Assembly: GCA_002372325.1 (NCBI GenBank)
Contig: DFFT01000152.1
Coordinates: forward strand, 1-10,562
DNA length: 10,562 bases
Origin: Succinivibrionaceae bacterium UBA3769
GTDB lineage: Bacteria > Pseudomonadota > Gammaproteobacteria > Enterobacterales > Succinivibrionaceae
Direction of reading: 5' to 3'
The translations under genes were made by a program, and so were the position numbers. Positions within the stretch are counted from its first letter, which is position 1; each line of letters starts with the position of its first letter. Of this stretch, positions 1 through 7,378 are shown piece by piece. The notes below the pieces were generated by a model. The model did no database searches. It was not told the origin of the DNA and worked only from the letters and a program-made list of their open reading frames with translations.

Positions 1-203
1 GATTCAAATGTTGATACCAGAAGCGATTTGCCAAATCTGCGAGGTCTTGACAAAAATACCGGAGTTCCCTTGATTCTGGCGATCTTCCTTATCATTTTTG
101 TCTTATCTACATAGAGGATTCCATCCTTTCTCATGGCCCAAAAACCGGTCCTTCCCAAAGGCAGTCTGTCCATTTCCTCATCGCTGAGTATAGTTTTTCC
201 CAT
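1..203 (-). CDS. AAA-ATPase-like/PD-(D/E)XK family protein, N-terminal part (runs off left edge)
   Basis: This is the first 67 codons of a gene whose remainder lies left of the window. The start is set by a GGAGGA Shine-Dalgarno (plus-strand tcctcc, 211-216) seven bases before ATG. The product begins MGKTILSDEEMDRLPLG and contains the family hallmarks YVDKTKMI (about residues 31-38) and the P-loop RPRRFGKS (53-60). These are typical of the AAA-ATPase-like domain family (Pfam AAA-ATPase_like), whose members usually carry a C-terminal PD-(D/E)XK nuclease domain and run to about 500-570 residues. The biological role of the family is not established. The copy is closely related to the broken copy at 349-2021 and lies downstream of it in the same orientation, so the two form a tandem array. 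The visible part has no lesion, so this may be the functional member. Confidence 0.85.
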   Translation of the reverse strand, partial: MGKTILSDEEMDRLPLGRTGFWAMRKDGILYVDKTKMIRKIARIKGTPVFLSRPRRFGKSLLVSTFE

Positions 204-348
204 CTCTGACTCCTCCGTTTGCTATAACAATTTACAGCCGAACAATCACAAGCGCCACTATTTTTCACCAGCCTCATGATAAAACTGCAAAGGTGTCAGT
301 CAGAATACAGCAGCCCCCTTATAAAGGACTCTGTATCACTTCTCATAG

Positions 349-2021
349 CTAAGCCTTATCACCCAGAATCTGGTACTCCGTAAGCTTTTTCCGCGCCGGA
401 GATATCACCATGCCGACCTTAATAAGCTTTATGCCTTCAGGAGTTACGCCGGAGTCGTAAGTTCTGAGCTGCTCCAGAGCCTCATTTATGGCCGCCTTCC
501 GAGAAAAGCCCTTTCGCATCATTTTGAAGGCAATCACGAGCCTGGTGGCGCGGGTTCTGATTTCCATCCCCGAAAACCCTGAAGCGCTCATGCTCTTCCG
601 GGATTTCAGAAAATCACCCCGGGGAAGCAGTGCGTAAATAAAGTCCCGAACATTGTCTTCATCTTCAAACAAACTGGCATGAGAGCCGCTGTCATAAGAA
701 CCAGCTCCGTCAGAGAGAACCTCATTAAAAATCTCAAAAATCCCGGCAATAGCACCGGAATCCGCGAGAGCTCCCGCTTCAGCCAGGCTGCTTCTGGCAG
801 CTTCAGAGGGCATCATGCGGTTGCTGTCCAAATACAGCCTGAAGAGGGATTCCGCTTCCTCGTCATTGGGAAAGGCCAGTATGGCATGCGCTCTTGATTC
901 TTGCCGCAAGGTAAAGTAGCCAGTCTGGTAAAGGAGCTTCTCCAGAGGAATCTCATCCGGTTCTGATTTTTCCATCAGCTTATCCCTGTCAACCAGGTAA
1001 TCGGTGAGAATCCCGTCCTTCATCCGATAGCTCAGCATATTAAAACTAGCCCTGAAATCGGTGTTTTCGAGGTACTTCAGCAGAACTGCCGGGGCTCCGA
1101 GACTGGTGGCGTACCAGCAGTTTCTGAATCCCCATTCCGGATGCGCGAGAAACCACAGCACAGACCAGGGATTGTACACCGTTGTTTCAGCTCCAATGGC
1201 AAACTGAAAGCCGCCATACTGGGACTTCATGAAGTCGTACACCTCGGAAACGTCCATGTCCAGCACTGCGGCGGCATTCCGGACATAGGGATCAAAATAC
1301 CGCCGGAGCTCCTCATCTGTAAAACCTAAAAACACGGAGTACTTATCATCGCTGCTGATATCCCAGAAATTGTCGAATGCCGATGAAAACAAAACGGAAC
1401 TTCGGCTCAAAGCGCTTTACTGTCGCAAAGAAGCTCCAGGTAACAGCCATTATTTTGTCCATTTCGGCCTTATTCCCGGCATGGTGAATCCCAGGGCTGT
1501 CATATTCCTCAATAAGGAGCACCAGACTGCGGTCAGGTATCTGCTTGGATGCCTGATGAATGATAAATCCGGGCCAATAGTAATCCCCCCGAGCATCCTG
1601 GGGACTGATGCTGCAGATATCGGAAAGCTGACTTGTAAGATCCCGGGTCAGCATTTCCTCTAATTCAGCGCCAGAACAGCCGGCATATTTGGAGAAATCA
1701 AGATGAACGACCTTGTATGTCCTGTCAGTCCATTTGTTCTCGCCGGTATCTATATTCAAGTCCCTTAAAATCTCGAAGTCCTCGGGAAAACAGCGCTTTA
1801 AAGGCTGATGCCAAAAGGGATTTCCCGAATCTCCGGGGCCTTGTTAAATAAACCGGGGGGCCTTCAATCATGGCCAGACGTCTTATCATTTTCGTTTTAT
1901 CGACATAGATGACGCCATCCTTTCTCATGGCTGAGAAGCTCTGCATCCCCAGAGGAAGCCTCTTCATGTCATCATCGCTAAGCAGCGCTTTCCCATTTCT
2001 CTCCTCCGGATACCTTGACAA
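349..2021 (-). pseudogene. AAA-ATPase-like/PD-(D/E)XK family gene, broken in at least three places
   Basis: One ancestral gene is spread over three frames: 2021-1725, 1759-1346 and 1410-349. Part one has YVDKTKMI and the P-loop RPRRFGKS. Part two has HLDFS and a Walker-B-like LLIEEYD (the family usually reads IDEYD). Part three has VYNPWSVL, LLYQTGYFTL and the C-terminal region ending VGMVIS. Lesion 1: aligned to the intact neighbour, the ancestral ATG at 1996-1994, which keeps a GGAGGA site (plus-strand 2002-2007), has lost one base within about 20 bases, so it reads into a stop. The in-frame ATG at 2021 has no good ribosome site. Lesion 2 is a frame change near 1750-1757. Lesion 3 lies near 1385-1400 and also seems to lack about 11 codons of the conserved FITG region. 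The nuclease motif reads LVIAFK where the family has an acidic residue two before the Lys, so the enzyme would probably be inactive even if the frames were repaired. Confidence 0.85.
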
Positions 2022-2082
2022 TTTACCGCCGCACGCTCACATGCACAGCATATCACTGCAACTCCGCATTCTTCTACCACAA

Positions 2083-2273
2083 CTAAGCCTTTATCATCTG
2101 GAATCTGGCACTCTGCCGTTTTTTCTGTGTCGGGATATCACCATGCCGACTTGAATAAACTTTATGTCTTCTGCTGATAACAACAAATCTCTCAAAGAAT
2201 AAACTGTGACGTACTGTCCAACGTACTTTTCAAGACGCTCACAGGTAGCAGTGACAACCACCAATAGGCTCTA
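2083..2273 (-). pseudogene. 3' remnant of a third AAA-ATPase-like/PD-(D/E)XK copy
   Basis: The plus-strand sequence at 2083-2175 closely matches 349-440, which is the 3' end of the neighbouring broken gene. The shared landmarks are ctaagcc at the stop, the CCAGATT segment and gatatcaccatgccgac. Read on the minus strand it gives SAEDIKFIQVGMVIS, against EGIKLIKVGMVIS in the neighbour. An extra T at about 2090 and a small change nearby break the last codons. An open frame extends upstream to a TAG at 2273-2271 (LLVVVT...CERLEKYVGQYV), at about the right distance for the nuclease-motif region, although identity there is too low to be sure. The N-terminal and ATPase parts are gone. The gap between this remnant and the broken gene (2022-2082) also resembles the gap at 204-348, as expected for tandem duplication. 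Confidence 0.65.
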
Positions 2274-2478
2274 AGTCGCTCTCCGGCGTATCGTGCCATA
2301 TCATGAGTCTGACAATCTATGATGCACCTCTATCATAATAACCTTCCAAATGATCTTTATCCCCGTACTTCCAGACAGATCCGATTAGACGTGCCCGTAA
2401 TTGATCATCTCACACTGATGCTTACACCTGTCTAAATAGCACAACAATGATAGTTATCATGTTTAGCAAAAAGTATTA
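2274..2478. other. Intergenic stretch with no recognised gene
   Basis: I see no open frame of convincing length and no RNA gene here. Short open patches on the minus strand carry several stops and no ribosome site. It separates the decayed nuclease-family array from the repeats upstream of the ATPase-protease operon, and the left junction of that transferred block probably lies in or near it. Confidence 0.5.
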
Positions 2479-2538
2479 ACGCTCCAAAACGTGACAAAAC
2501 GCTCCGAAATACGACAAAACGCTCCGAATTACATTGCT
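2479..2538. repeat. Three direct repeats, exact 20-bp period, upstream of the ATPase gene
   Basis: Units start at 2479, 2499 and 2519. Unit 1 is AACGCTCCAAAACGTGACAA and unit 2 is AACGCTCCGAAATACGACAA. Unit 3 keeps AACGCTCCGAA and then diverges. The shared core is AACGCTCC(A/G)AA. The 20-bp spacing is about two helical turns, so bound proteins would sit on one face of the DNA. Unit 3 overlaps the candidate -35 box of the ATPase promoter, as expected for an operator array. Alternatives are iteron-like sites for a replication or partition protein, or the multiple-repeat end of an IS21-type element. No transposase gene is present. Confidence 0.85.
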
Positions 2539-2563
2539 TTTGCTACATTTTTTTTGATATTAT
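2534..2563 (+). promoter_or_regulatory. Candidate sigma-70 promoter of the ATPase-protease operon
   Basis: The -35 box TTGCTT lies at 2534-2539 and the -10 box TATTAT at 2558-2563, with an 18-bp spacer. Transcription would start near 2570, leaving a leader of under 20 bases. The -35 box lies inside the third 20-bp repeat, so a protein bound to the repeats could block or recruit polymerase. This is assigned by inspection only. Confidence 0.5.
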
Positions 2564-2587
2564 CACATCAATAGAAAGGAGTGTGCT

Positions 2588-3685
2588 ATGTACTATACCG
2601 AGATTACCAAAATTATAGAAGCCGGCATAAGAAAAGATCCTGCCAAGGTGGCCAGTTATTCTCGCCTTCTTGCAAAAAAACTGAGTGCTGATGGTGAAGA
2701 AAGAGCAAGCAATCGGATATTGTCCTTGTTGGATAAAATGGGGAATGGTCATGCTGTCATGGATGCCTTGACAGCAGTTCCCGTGGATCAGGACAGCCGA
2801 CTTGATATTGCAGATATTGACTACGATCCTAGAGTAGATCATCTTATTTTAAACGAGTCTGTGCTGGCGATGCTCAGTGATTTTCAGGATACGATTCAGA
2901 ACAAAAATAAAATGATGTCTCTCGGACTTGAGTTTCGTAATACACTTCTTTTGTATGGCCCCCCAGGATGCGGCAAGACGAGCACAGCCAAGTATCTCGC
3001 ATCGAAACTTGAACTGCCGCTTGTAACTGCACGATTTGATACACTTATTTCTTCTCTTCTCGGTAATACAGCAAAGAACATTCACCGTATTTTTGACTTT
3101 GCGAAAAAACAGCCGTGTATCTTACTACTTGATGAGTTTGATGCTATCGCCAAAGCAAGAGATGATGTCCATGAACTGGGCGAATTAAAAAGGGTGGTGA
3201 ACAGTCTGCTTCAGAATATTGATGACTTTTCTCAGGACGGCATTTTGATAGCAGCTACAAATCATGCCCATCTGCTAGATTCTGCGGTATGGAGAAGATT
3301 TCAAACTGTAATCGAACTTCCTAAACCAGGCAGTGATGAGATACGCAGGTTTATCGAATGCTTTCCCAAAGTGACCGATAATATCGAAATTAACGAGCCT
3401 GAATGGAGAACCATTGCAGGGTCAATGGCCGACTTATCGTGTTCAGATATAAAAGACATTGTCCAGAACACCCTGAAAAAAGCAGTCCTTAAGAAAAAGA
3501 CCGCCATTGAGTGCGCTGATTACCTTGTCGAGGTATTTCTTTTCAAAAATCACGGAAACTACAACCAAGAGGGAGTGGTACATTTTTTATACGAAAAAGG
3601 CGTCGCTCAAAAGCAAATCGCAAGATACTACTCCATATCAGAAAGGCAAGTTCGAAACTATCTTGGCAAGGGAATGAATAAATGA
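2588..3685 (+). CDS. ietA: AAA+ ATPase of an IetAS-like ATPase-protease defence/plasmid-stability pair
   Basis: A 365-residue protein with no signal peptide or membrane segment, so cytosolic. The ATG follows a strong AAAGGAG site (2575-2581) at six bases. Visible motifs are Walker A GPPGCGKT (124-131), Walker B ILLLDEFD (178-185), sensor 1 AATN (222-225), candidate arginine fingers in WRRF (235-238) and a sensor-2-like region around SCSDIKDIV (284-292). It thus has the classic AAA+ order and should hydrolyse ATP, probably as an oligomer. Residues 1-110 form a charged helical N-terminal region. Residues about 338-362 (KQIARYYSISERQVRNYL) look like a helix-turn-helix. The next gene overlaps its stop by four bases and encodes a subtilisin-like protease. 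An AAA+ ATPase of about 360 residues coupled to such a protease is the IetA/IetS layout, known from Agrobacterium Ti-plasmid stability and from anti-phage screening. The AAA+ assignment is near certain. The IetA assignment rests on motif order and gene pairing. Confidence 0.8.
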   Translation: MYYTEITKIIEAGIRKDPAKVASYSRLLAKKLSADGEERASNRILSLLDKMGNGHAVMDALTAVPVDQDSRLDIADIDYDPRVDHLILNESVLAMLSDFQDTIQNKNKMMSLGLEFRNTLLLYGPPGCGKTSTAKYLASKLELPLVTARFDTLISSLLGNTAKNIHRIFDFAKKQPCILLLDEFDAIAKARDDVHELGELKRVVNSLLQNIDDFSQDGILIAATNHAHLLDSAVWRRFQTVIELPKPGSDEIRRFIECFPKVTDNIEINEPEWRTIAGSMADLSCSDIKDIVQNTLKKAVLKKKTAIECADYLVEVFLFKNHGNYNQEGVVHFLYEKGVAQKQIARYYSISERQVRNYLGKGMNK

Positions 3686-6123
3686 TGGCTAAGGAATTAC
3701 CAATCAAGTTTTTTGAGAAACGTATAATTGATGAGCAACTTACGGAACCCGGTGGGAATAAAGAATTTCCCAAATGGGTTTTGAAAGACGATGATCTCGC
3801 CATTCGATCCCAGCGTCTTGCAGAAGGTCTGGCACAGGTCGCAGCTATTTTTGAGTTGTATAGAGTTGAAGAACGTGCACTTCCTATGGTTATGATCACT
3901 ACTGTAACTGAGGAAGCTATCGCAAAAACTCACCGAAGAGCTATAGTTGATCTTCTCAATAGTGATAACAATGCCAATGTTATAGGCATTGAGCCTGTTA
4001 GGAAGAAAAAATCAACGGATGCTTCAGAAGATGACATTTCTAGGCCGGACGTCAAGACAAAGGAGCCAAAAGAAACCAGGAAGCTAATGTCCATTGTAAC
4101 AACGGACACACTGATATCAAATATCAACAATGCGCTGCAGGACACACAAGGTTCCGCAAAAATCATATCTTCAATTGCCGATATCAAGCCTTTTGAAGTG
4201 TGGAGTGATGATTATAATCCAGACAACAAAGCCTATTGCGTGATACTGATTGATTACCAAAACTCCTATAGAAACCAGCTGGCACAAACATTGTTCAAGA
4301 GTCAGTGCGCTGCTCATGGTATTACAATCGACAGAGAGACCCGATACTCGTCTGAAATGAGGTTGTATAGGGTAAGCCTTGAAAGCATGACAGACATGGA
4401 AGTCGTTCGTAATATTGAGGGTGTGCAATCTATCGAAGAAGCAATCCCCATTCGTGCGGATCTGGACTCCTTTGATGATGCCTCTGTTACTGCTGTCAAA
4501 AGCCCTGTTGAAGGGAAGGATTACCCTGTTGTAGGAGTTTTAGACAGTGGCATCCAGAAGAATAATTATCTCGCTCCCTGGCTTCTTGACCAATCAGAAG
4601 AGTATTATGAAGCAACTCTTCAGGATAAGTGTCACGGATCGATGGTTGCATCGATTTTGGAATACAGTGACGAACTGAATGGAACGGATTATTTTTCAAC
4701 AGACGGTGTAATGATGCTTGAAGCAGTGATTGCACCGAATTTAAAGAAAGAAAATGCATATCCTGATGATCTGATAGACAATGTCCGTGATGCAATTGAA
4801 CGACATCCGGATATAAAAATTTGGACGATGTCTGCCGGAACTACTGAAGAGTGTGATACCGATGCTTTCTCGAAATACGGTATGGCTCTCGACAACATTG
4901 AAGATGAAAATCATGTCCTTATCATCAAATCCGTCGGGAATAGTTATGCTTTTATGAACGGCGGCAATGAGAGAGTAGCCAAAATGGCAGACTCCGTTCG
5001 TTCCCTTGTTGTTGGTTCGATTGCCAATGAAAAAGGCAGGTACGATCTTGCGGAGATTAATATGCCTTCGCCATTTACAAGAACAGGACCTGGACCATCA
5101 TATATCATAAAGCCGGATCTCGTTGCCTATGGTGGTAACGCAGGAGTACATCCTAATGGCTATATGACAACTACTGGCGTTAAGACCTTTGATTTATCCG
5201 GATGTCCTGCCAGAGCCCCCGGAACAAGTTTTGCAACTCCTTGGGTTGCCAGAATAGCCGCTGAATTAAATTTTCTCTTAGAAGGCGATTTCGATCCTCT
5301 GCTCATAAAAGCTCTTATGATTCATAACGCCTGGTATCCAGCCGGGGATGCAATGACGATGGAAGATAAGATTAAATTTATGGGATTCGGCATGCCAAGA
5401 GGTACGAAAGACATTCTTTACAACTCAGAAAATGAGATAACTCTTGTTTTGAGAGACTCTCTCCAAAAAGGAACATTCATAGACATCCTTGATTTTCCGT
5501 TTTCAAAAAGTCTCATAGGAACTGATGGCAGGTATCACGGACATATTACAGTAACACTGGTTAGTTCTCCGCTCTTAAAACCGTCAGAGGCAACCGAGTA
5601 TTGCCAGTCGAACATCAACGTAGCCTTTGGCACAATGGAAGATATTAAAGAAAGGGATACATCAAAACACACTATAAGAAATCCCTATGGTGCAAAAGAC
5701 GCTAAAAATATTATTCATGACAGCCTGTATAGCCGTAAGATCTTTGATGTACTTGAAGGAAAGACGTTTGGAAAAGAGCGTACTCTTCTGAGACAGGGTA
5801 AAAAGTATTATCCCGTAAAGAAATACGCTGTCAATCTGGACGAGATGACAGAAGCTAATCGAAAAAATTATCTTGATGGTAGCAGAAAATGGTATATGAA
5901 GGTCGAAGGCATTTTCAGAGATGCTGTCGAGCGAGAGACAAAGGATACCGGAGAGGTGCTTAAGCAGGAATTTTGTATTCTTGTAACCATACGGGATCCT
6001 GCGGAAAAGGTTCCTGTATATAACGAGGTAACGCAACAATTACACCAGAAAGGTTTCGTTTACTCGAATGTCCGTCTTAAGAATGAAATCAGGGAGCATG
6101 TCCAAGGAGCGACAGTGTTATAA
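3682..6123 (+). CDS. ietS: Cytosolic subtilisin-like (S8) serine protease, IetS-like partner
   Basis: An 813-residue protein. Its first ATG lies in an ATGA overlap with the ATPase stop, implying translational coupling, and AAGGGA (3668-3673) lies eight bases upstream. A second ATG follows immediately at 3685. The N-terminus is charged with no signal peptide, unlike secreted subtilases. The S8 triad is intact: Asp288 in VGVLDSGI, His318 in CHGSMVA, Ser516 in APGTSFATP, with oxyanion Asn420 in SVGNS. Residues 185-258 look like a ferredoxin-fold propeptide or inhibitor region. Residues 1-180 and about 560-813 are unrecognised and may hold substrate or ATPase contacts. IetS proteins are large S8 proteases encoded after an AAA+ ATPase, and the pair has reported anti-phage activity. 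The likely logic is that the ATPase senses infection or remodels a target and licenses proteolysis, but the substrate is unknown. The catalytic class is near certain and the system name is probable. Confidence 0.82.
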   Translation: MMAKELPIKFFEKRIIDEQLTEPGGNKEFPKWVLKDDDLAIRSQRLAEGLAQVAAIFELYRVEERALPMVMITTVTEEAIAKTHRRAIVDLLNSDNNANVIGIEPVRKKKSTDASEDDISRPDVKTKEPKETRKLMSIVTTDTLISNINNALQDTQGSAKIISSIADIKPFEVWSDDYNPDNKAYCVILIDYQNSYRNQLAQTLFKSQCAAHGITIDRETRYSSEMRLYRVSLESMTDMEVVRNIEGVQSIEEAIPIRADLDSFDDASVTAVKSPVEGKDYPVVGVLDSGIQKNNYLAPWLLDQSEEYYEATLQDKCHGSMVASILEYSDELNGTDYFSTDGVMMLEAVIAPNLKKENAYPDDLIDNVRDAIERHPDIKIWTMSAGTTEECDTDAFSKYGMALDNIEDENHVLIIKSVGNSYAFMNGGNERVAKMADSVRSLVVGSIANEKGRYDLAEINMPSPFTRTGPGPSYIIKPDLVAYGGNAGVHPNGYMTTTGVKTFDLSGCPARAPGTSFATPWVARIAAELNFLLEGDFDPLLIKALMIHNAWYPAGDAMTMEDKIKFMGFGMPRGTKDILYNSENEITLVLRDSLQKGTFIDILDFPFSKSLIGTDGRYHGHITVTLVSSPLLKPSEATEYCQSNINVAFGTMEDIKERDTSKHTIRNPYGAKDAKNIIHDSLYSRKIFDVLEGKTFGKERTLLRQGKKYYPVKKYAVNLDEMTEANRKNYLDGSRKWYMKVEGIFRDAVERETKDTGEVLKQEFCILVTIRDPAEKVPVYNEVTQQLHQKGFVYSNVRLKNEIREHVQGATVL

Positions 6124-6251
6124 ATCGTTTGAATGACCTGCACAAGATGATTAATGTCTAAACCCGGGATGCTTGAAGAATCCAAGAGTTGGGACTCTAA
6201 TATGGACTTAGCCGGCGCCCTTAGGAATGAGGAGAAGGGGGGAAGAATGAG

Positions 6252-6294
6252 AAAAAAGGCCGGAGTTTTCAGAAGAAAGCTGCTAACCCCGGCC
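6252..6294 (-). terminator. Rho-independent terminator of the acidic protein-aldolase-GTPase operon
   Basis: Read on the minus strand, a 10-bp stem GGCCGGGGTT / AACTCCGGCC (one G-U pair) encloses a 17-base loop and is followed directly by six T. It starts six bases past the stop of the COG0523 gene. The plus-strand side has no T run, so it should not terminate the convergent protease operon. For that operon I see no clear terminator in 6124-6251. Confidence 0.8.
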
Positions 6295-6300
6295 CGCCTG

Positions 6301-7356
6301 TTACTCCTGCTCCGGCTCCATGTAGGTGATGTAGTGCTTCAGCATCTCCTCGCAGTCAGCGGCGATTCTTGGAGAAACGATGAGCACGATGACGGAGAAA
6401 GGCTTCTTGCCCTCCCAGGAGGCCATGTTGGACACCGGATAGCACTCCCCCTGCACGCCGTGGATCACGAAGGGATATCCCTCCCCGAAATCGAAGATGC
6501 CCTTAAGACGGAGCACGGCCTCGCCGAACTGCCGGCACAGCATGGAGAAGGTGTTCATGACGCTGATGCGGTTAAGGGGCCGGTCATACTCCACGGCTAC
6601 GGTCTCATAGCTTGAATGGGTGGGCAGCGCCTTGGTGGTGACGCCGGACTGCTTCACCGGGGTCATGCCGGCGGCCAGCTTGTAGTCCTTTCTCCGGGAG
6701 TTAACCCACTTCATAATGGTGCCCAGATCCTTGGGGGTGTTAAAGATCTCAAAGGCCACAAAGGCATCCATGGGAGCCTTGCCCGGAGAGGATTCGAAGA
6801 TCAGGGCGTCCGGATTGAGGTCGTGCGCGGTAACCCGCAGGGACTCGATTTCCTCCGGGGTGATACGGTCGCACTTGGAGATAATGATCTTGTCGGCGAG
6901 AGCGATCTGCTTTACGGATTCGTAGTTTTTGGCGAGCTCGGTCTTGCCGTTCACCCCGTCCAGAATGGTAATGGTGCCCGCAAAGGCATAGTTGTATTCA
7001 ATGTCGATGTAGTTAAAGAGCAGATTGATAATGGGAGCGGGATCCGCAATGCCGGTGGTCTCGATGATCACCCGGTTCACCTCCAGCTCGCCGTTGTCCC
7101 GCACCTCTATGAGATAGTGGAGCACATTCACCAGGCCGTCCTGAAGTGAACAGCAGATGCAGCCGTTCTGCAGGAGAATGGCCGGATGATCCTTGCTGAT
7201 GAGCTTGTCGTCAATGCCCACCTCGCCGACTTCGTTAATGATAAGAACGGTGCCCTTCATGTCGGGGCTGCCCACCACCTCGTTCAAAAGGGAGGTTTTG
7301 CCGCTTCCCAGAAATCCGGTAAGTATCTGCAGGGGAATTAATTTCTTTTCAGCCAT
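6301..7356 (-). CDS. COG0523 (CobW/ZNG1-like) GTPase, putative metallochaperone
   Basis: A 351-residue protein. A longer open frame reaches 7452, but that would overlap the upstream gene. The ATG at 7356 has AAAGGA (plus-strand 7364-7369) seven bases upstream and gives the usual family N-terminus, so I chose it. The motifs are Walker A GFLGSGKT (14-21), the metal-binding GCICC (65-69, the CxCC hallmark), IIETTG (97-102, Walker B) and SKCD (160-163) as the NKxD guanine-recognition element with Ser for Asn. The C-terminal 80 residues or so match a CobW_C-type domain. Family members hydrolyse GTP and deliver zinc, cobalt or other metals to client enzymes in the cytosol. I see no cobalamin genes and no long His-rich loop, so the metal and client are open. 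It starts 22 bases after the aldolase-family gene, which suggests co-transcription and possibly a shared pathway. The terminator directly downstream shows it is the last gene. Confidence 0.88.
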   Translation of the reverse strand: MAEKKLIPLQILTGFLGSGKTSLLNEVVGSPDMKGTVLIINEVGEVGIDDKLISKDHPAILLQNGCICCSLQDGLVNVLHYLIEVRDNGELEVNRVIIETTGIADPAPIINLLFNYIDIEYNYAFAGTITILDGVNGKTELAKNYESVKQIALADKIIISKCDRITPEEIESLRVTAHDLNPDALIFESSPGKAPMDAFVAFEIFNTPKDLGTIMKWVNSRRKDYKLAAGMTPVKQSGVTTKALPTHSSYETVAVEYDRPLNRISVMNTFSMLCRQFGEAVLRLKGIFDFGEGYPFVIHGVQGECYPVSNMASWEGKKPFSVIVLIVSPRIAADCEEMLKHYITYMEPEQE

Positions 7357-7378
7357 GTTGCGATCCTTTAAAAGCCTT

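Noticed and set aside
2479..2538. CRISPR array
   Set aside because: The 20-bp units are contiguous with no spacers, and there are only three of them with no cas genes.
2479..2538. Complete IS21-type insertion sequence
   Set aside because: The repeats resemble the style of IS21 ends, but there is no istA-like transposase, no opposite end, and the AAA+ gene pairs with a protease rather than a transposase. Kept only as an alternative for the repeats.
6184..6197. AGAGT/ACTCT stem-loop as terminator for the protease operon
   Set aside because: The stem is only 5 bp and is followed by AATATGG with no T run.
6154..7149. Plus-strand open frames of 153 and 177 codons across the COG0523 gene
   Set aside because: They lie antisense to a gene with clear GTPase motifs, a good ribosome site and its own terminator. 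The translations are low-complexity and match no family I know.
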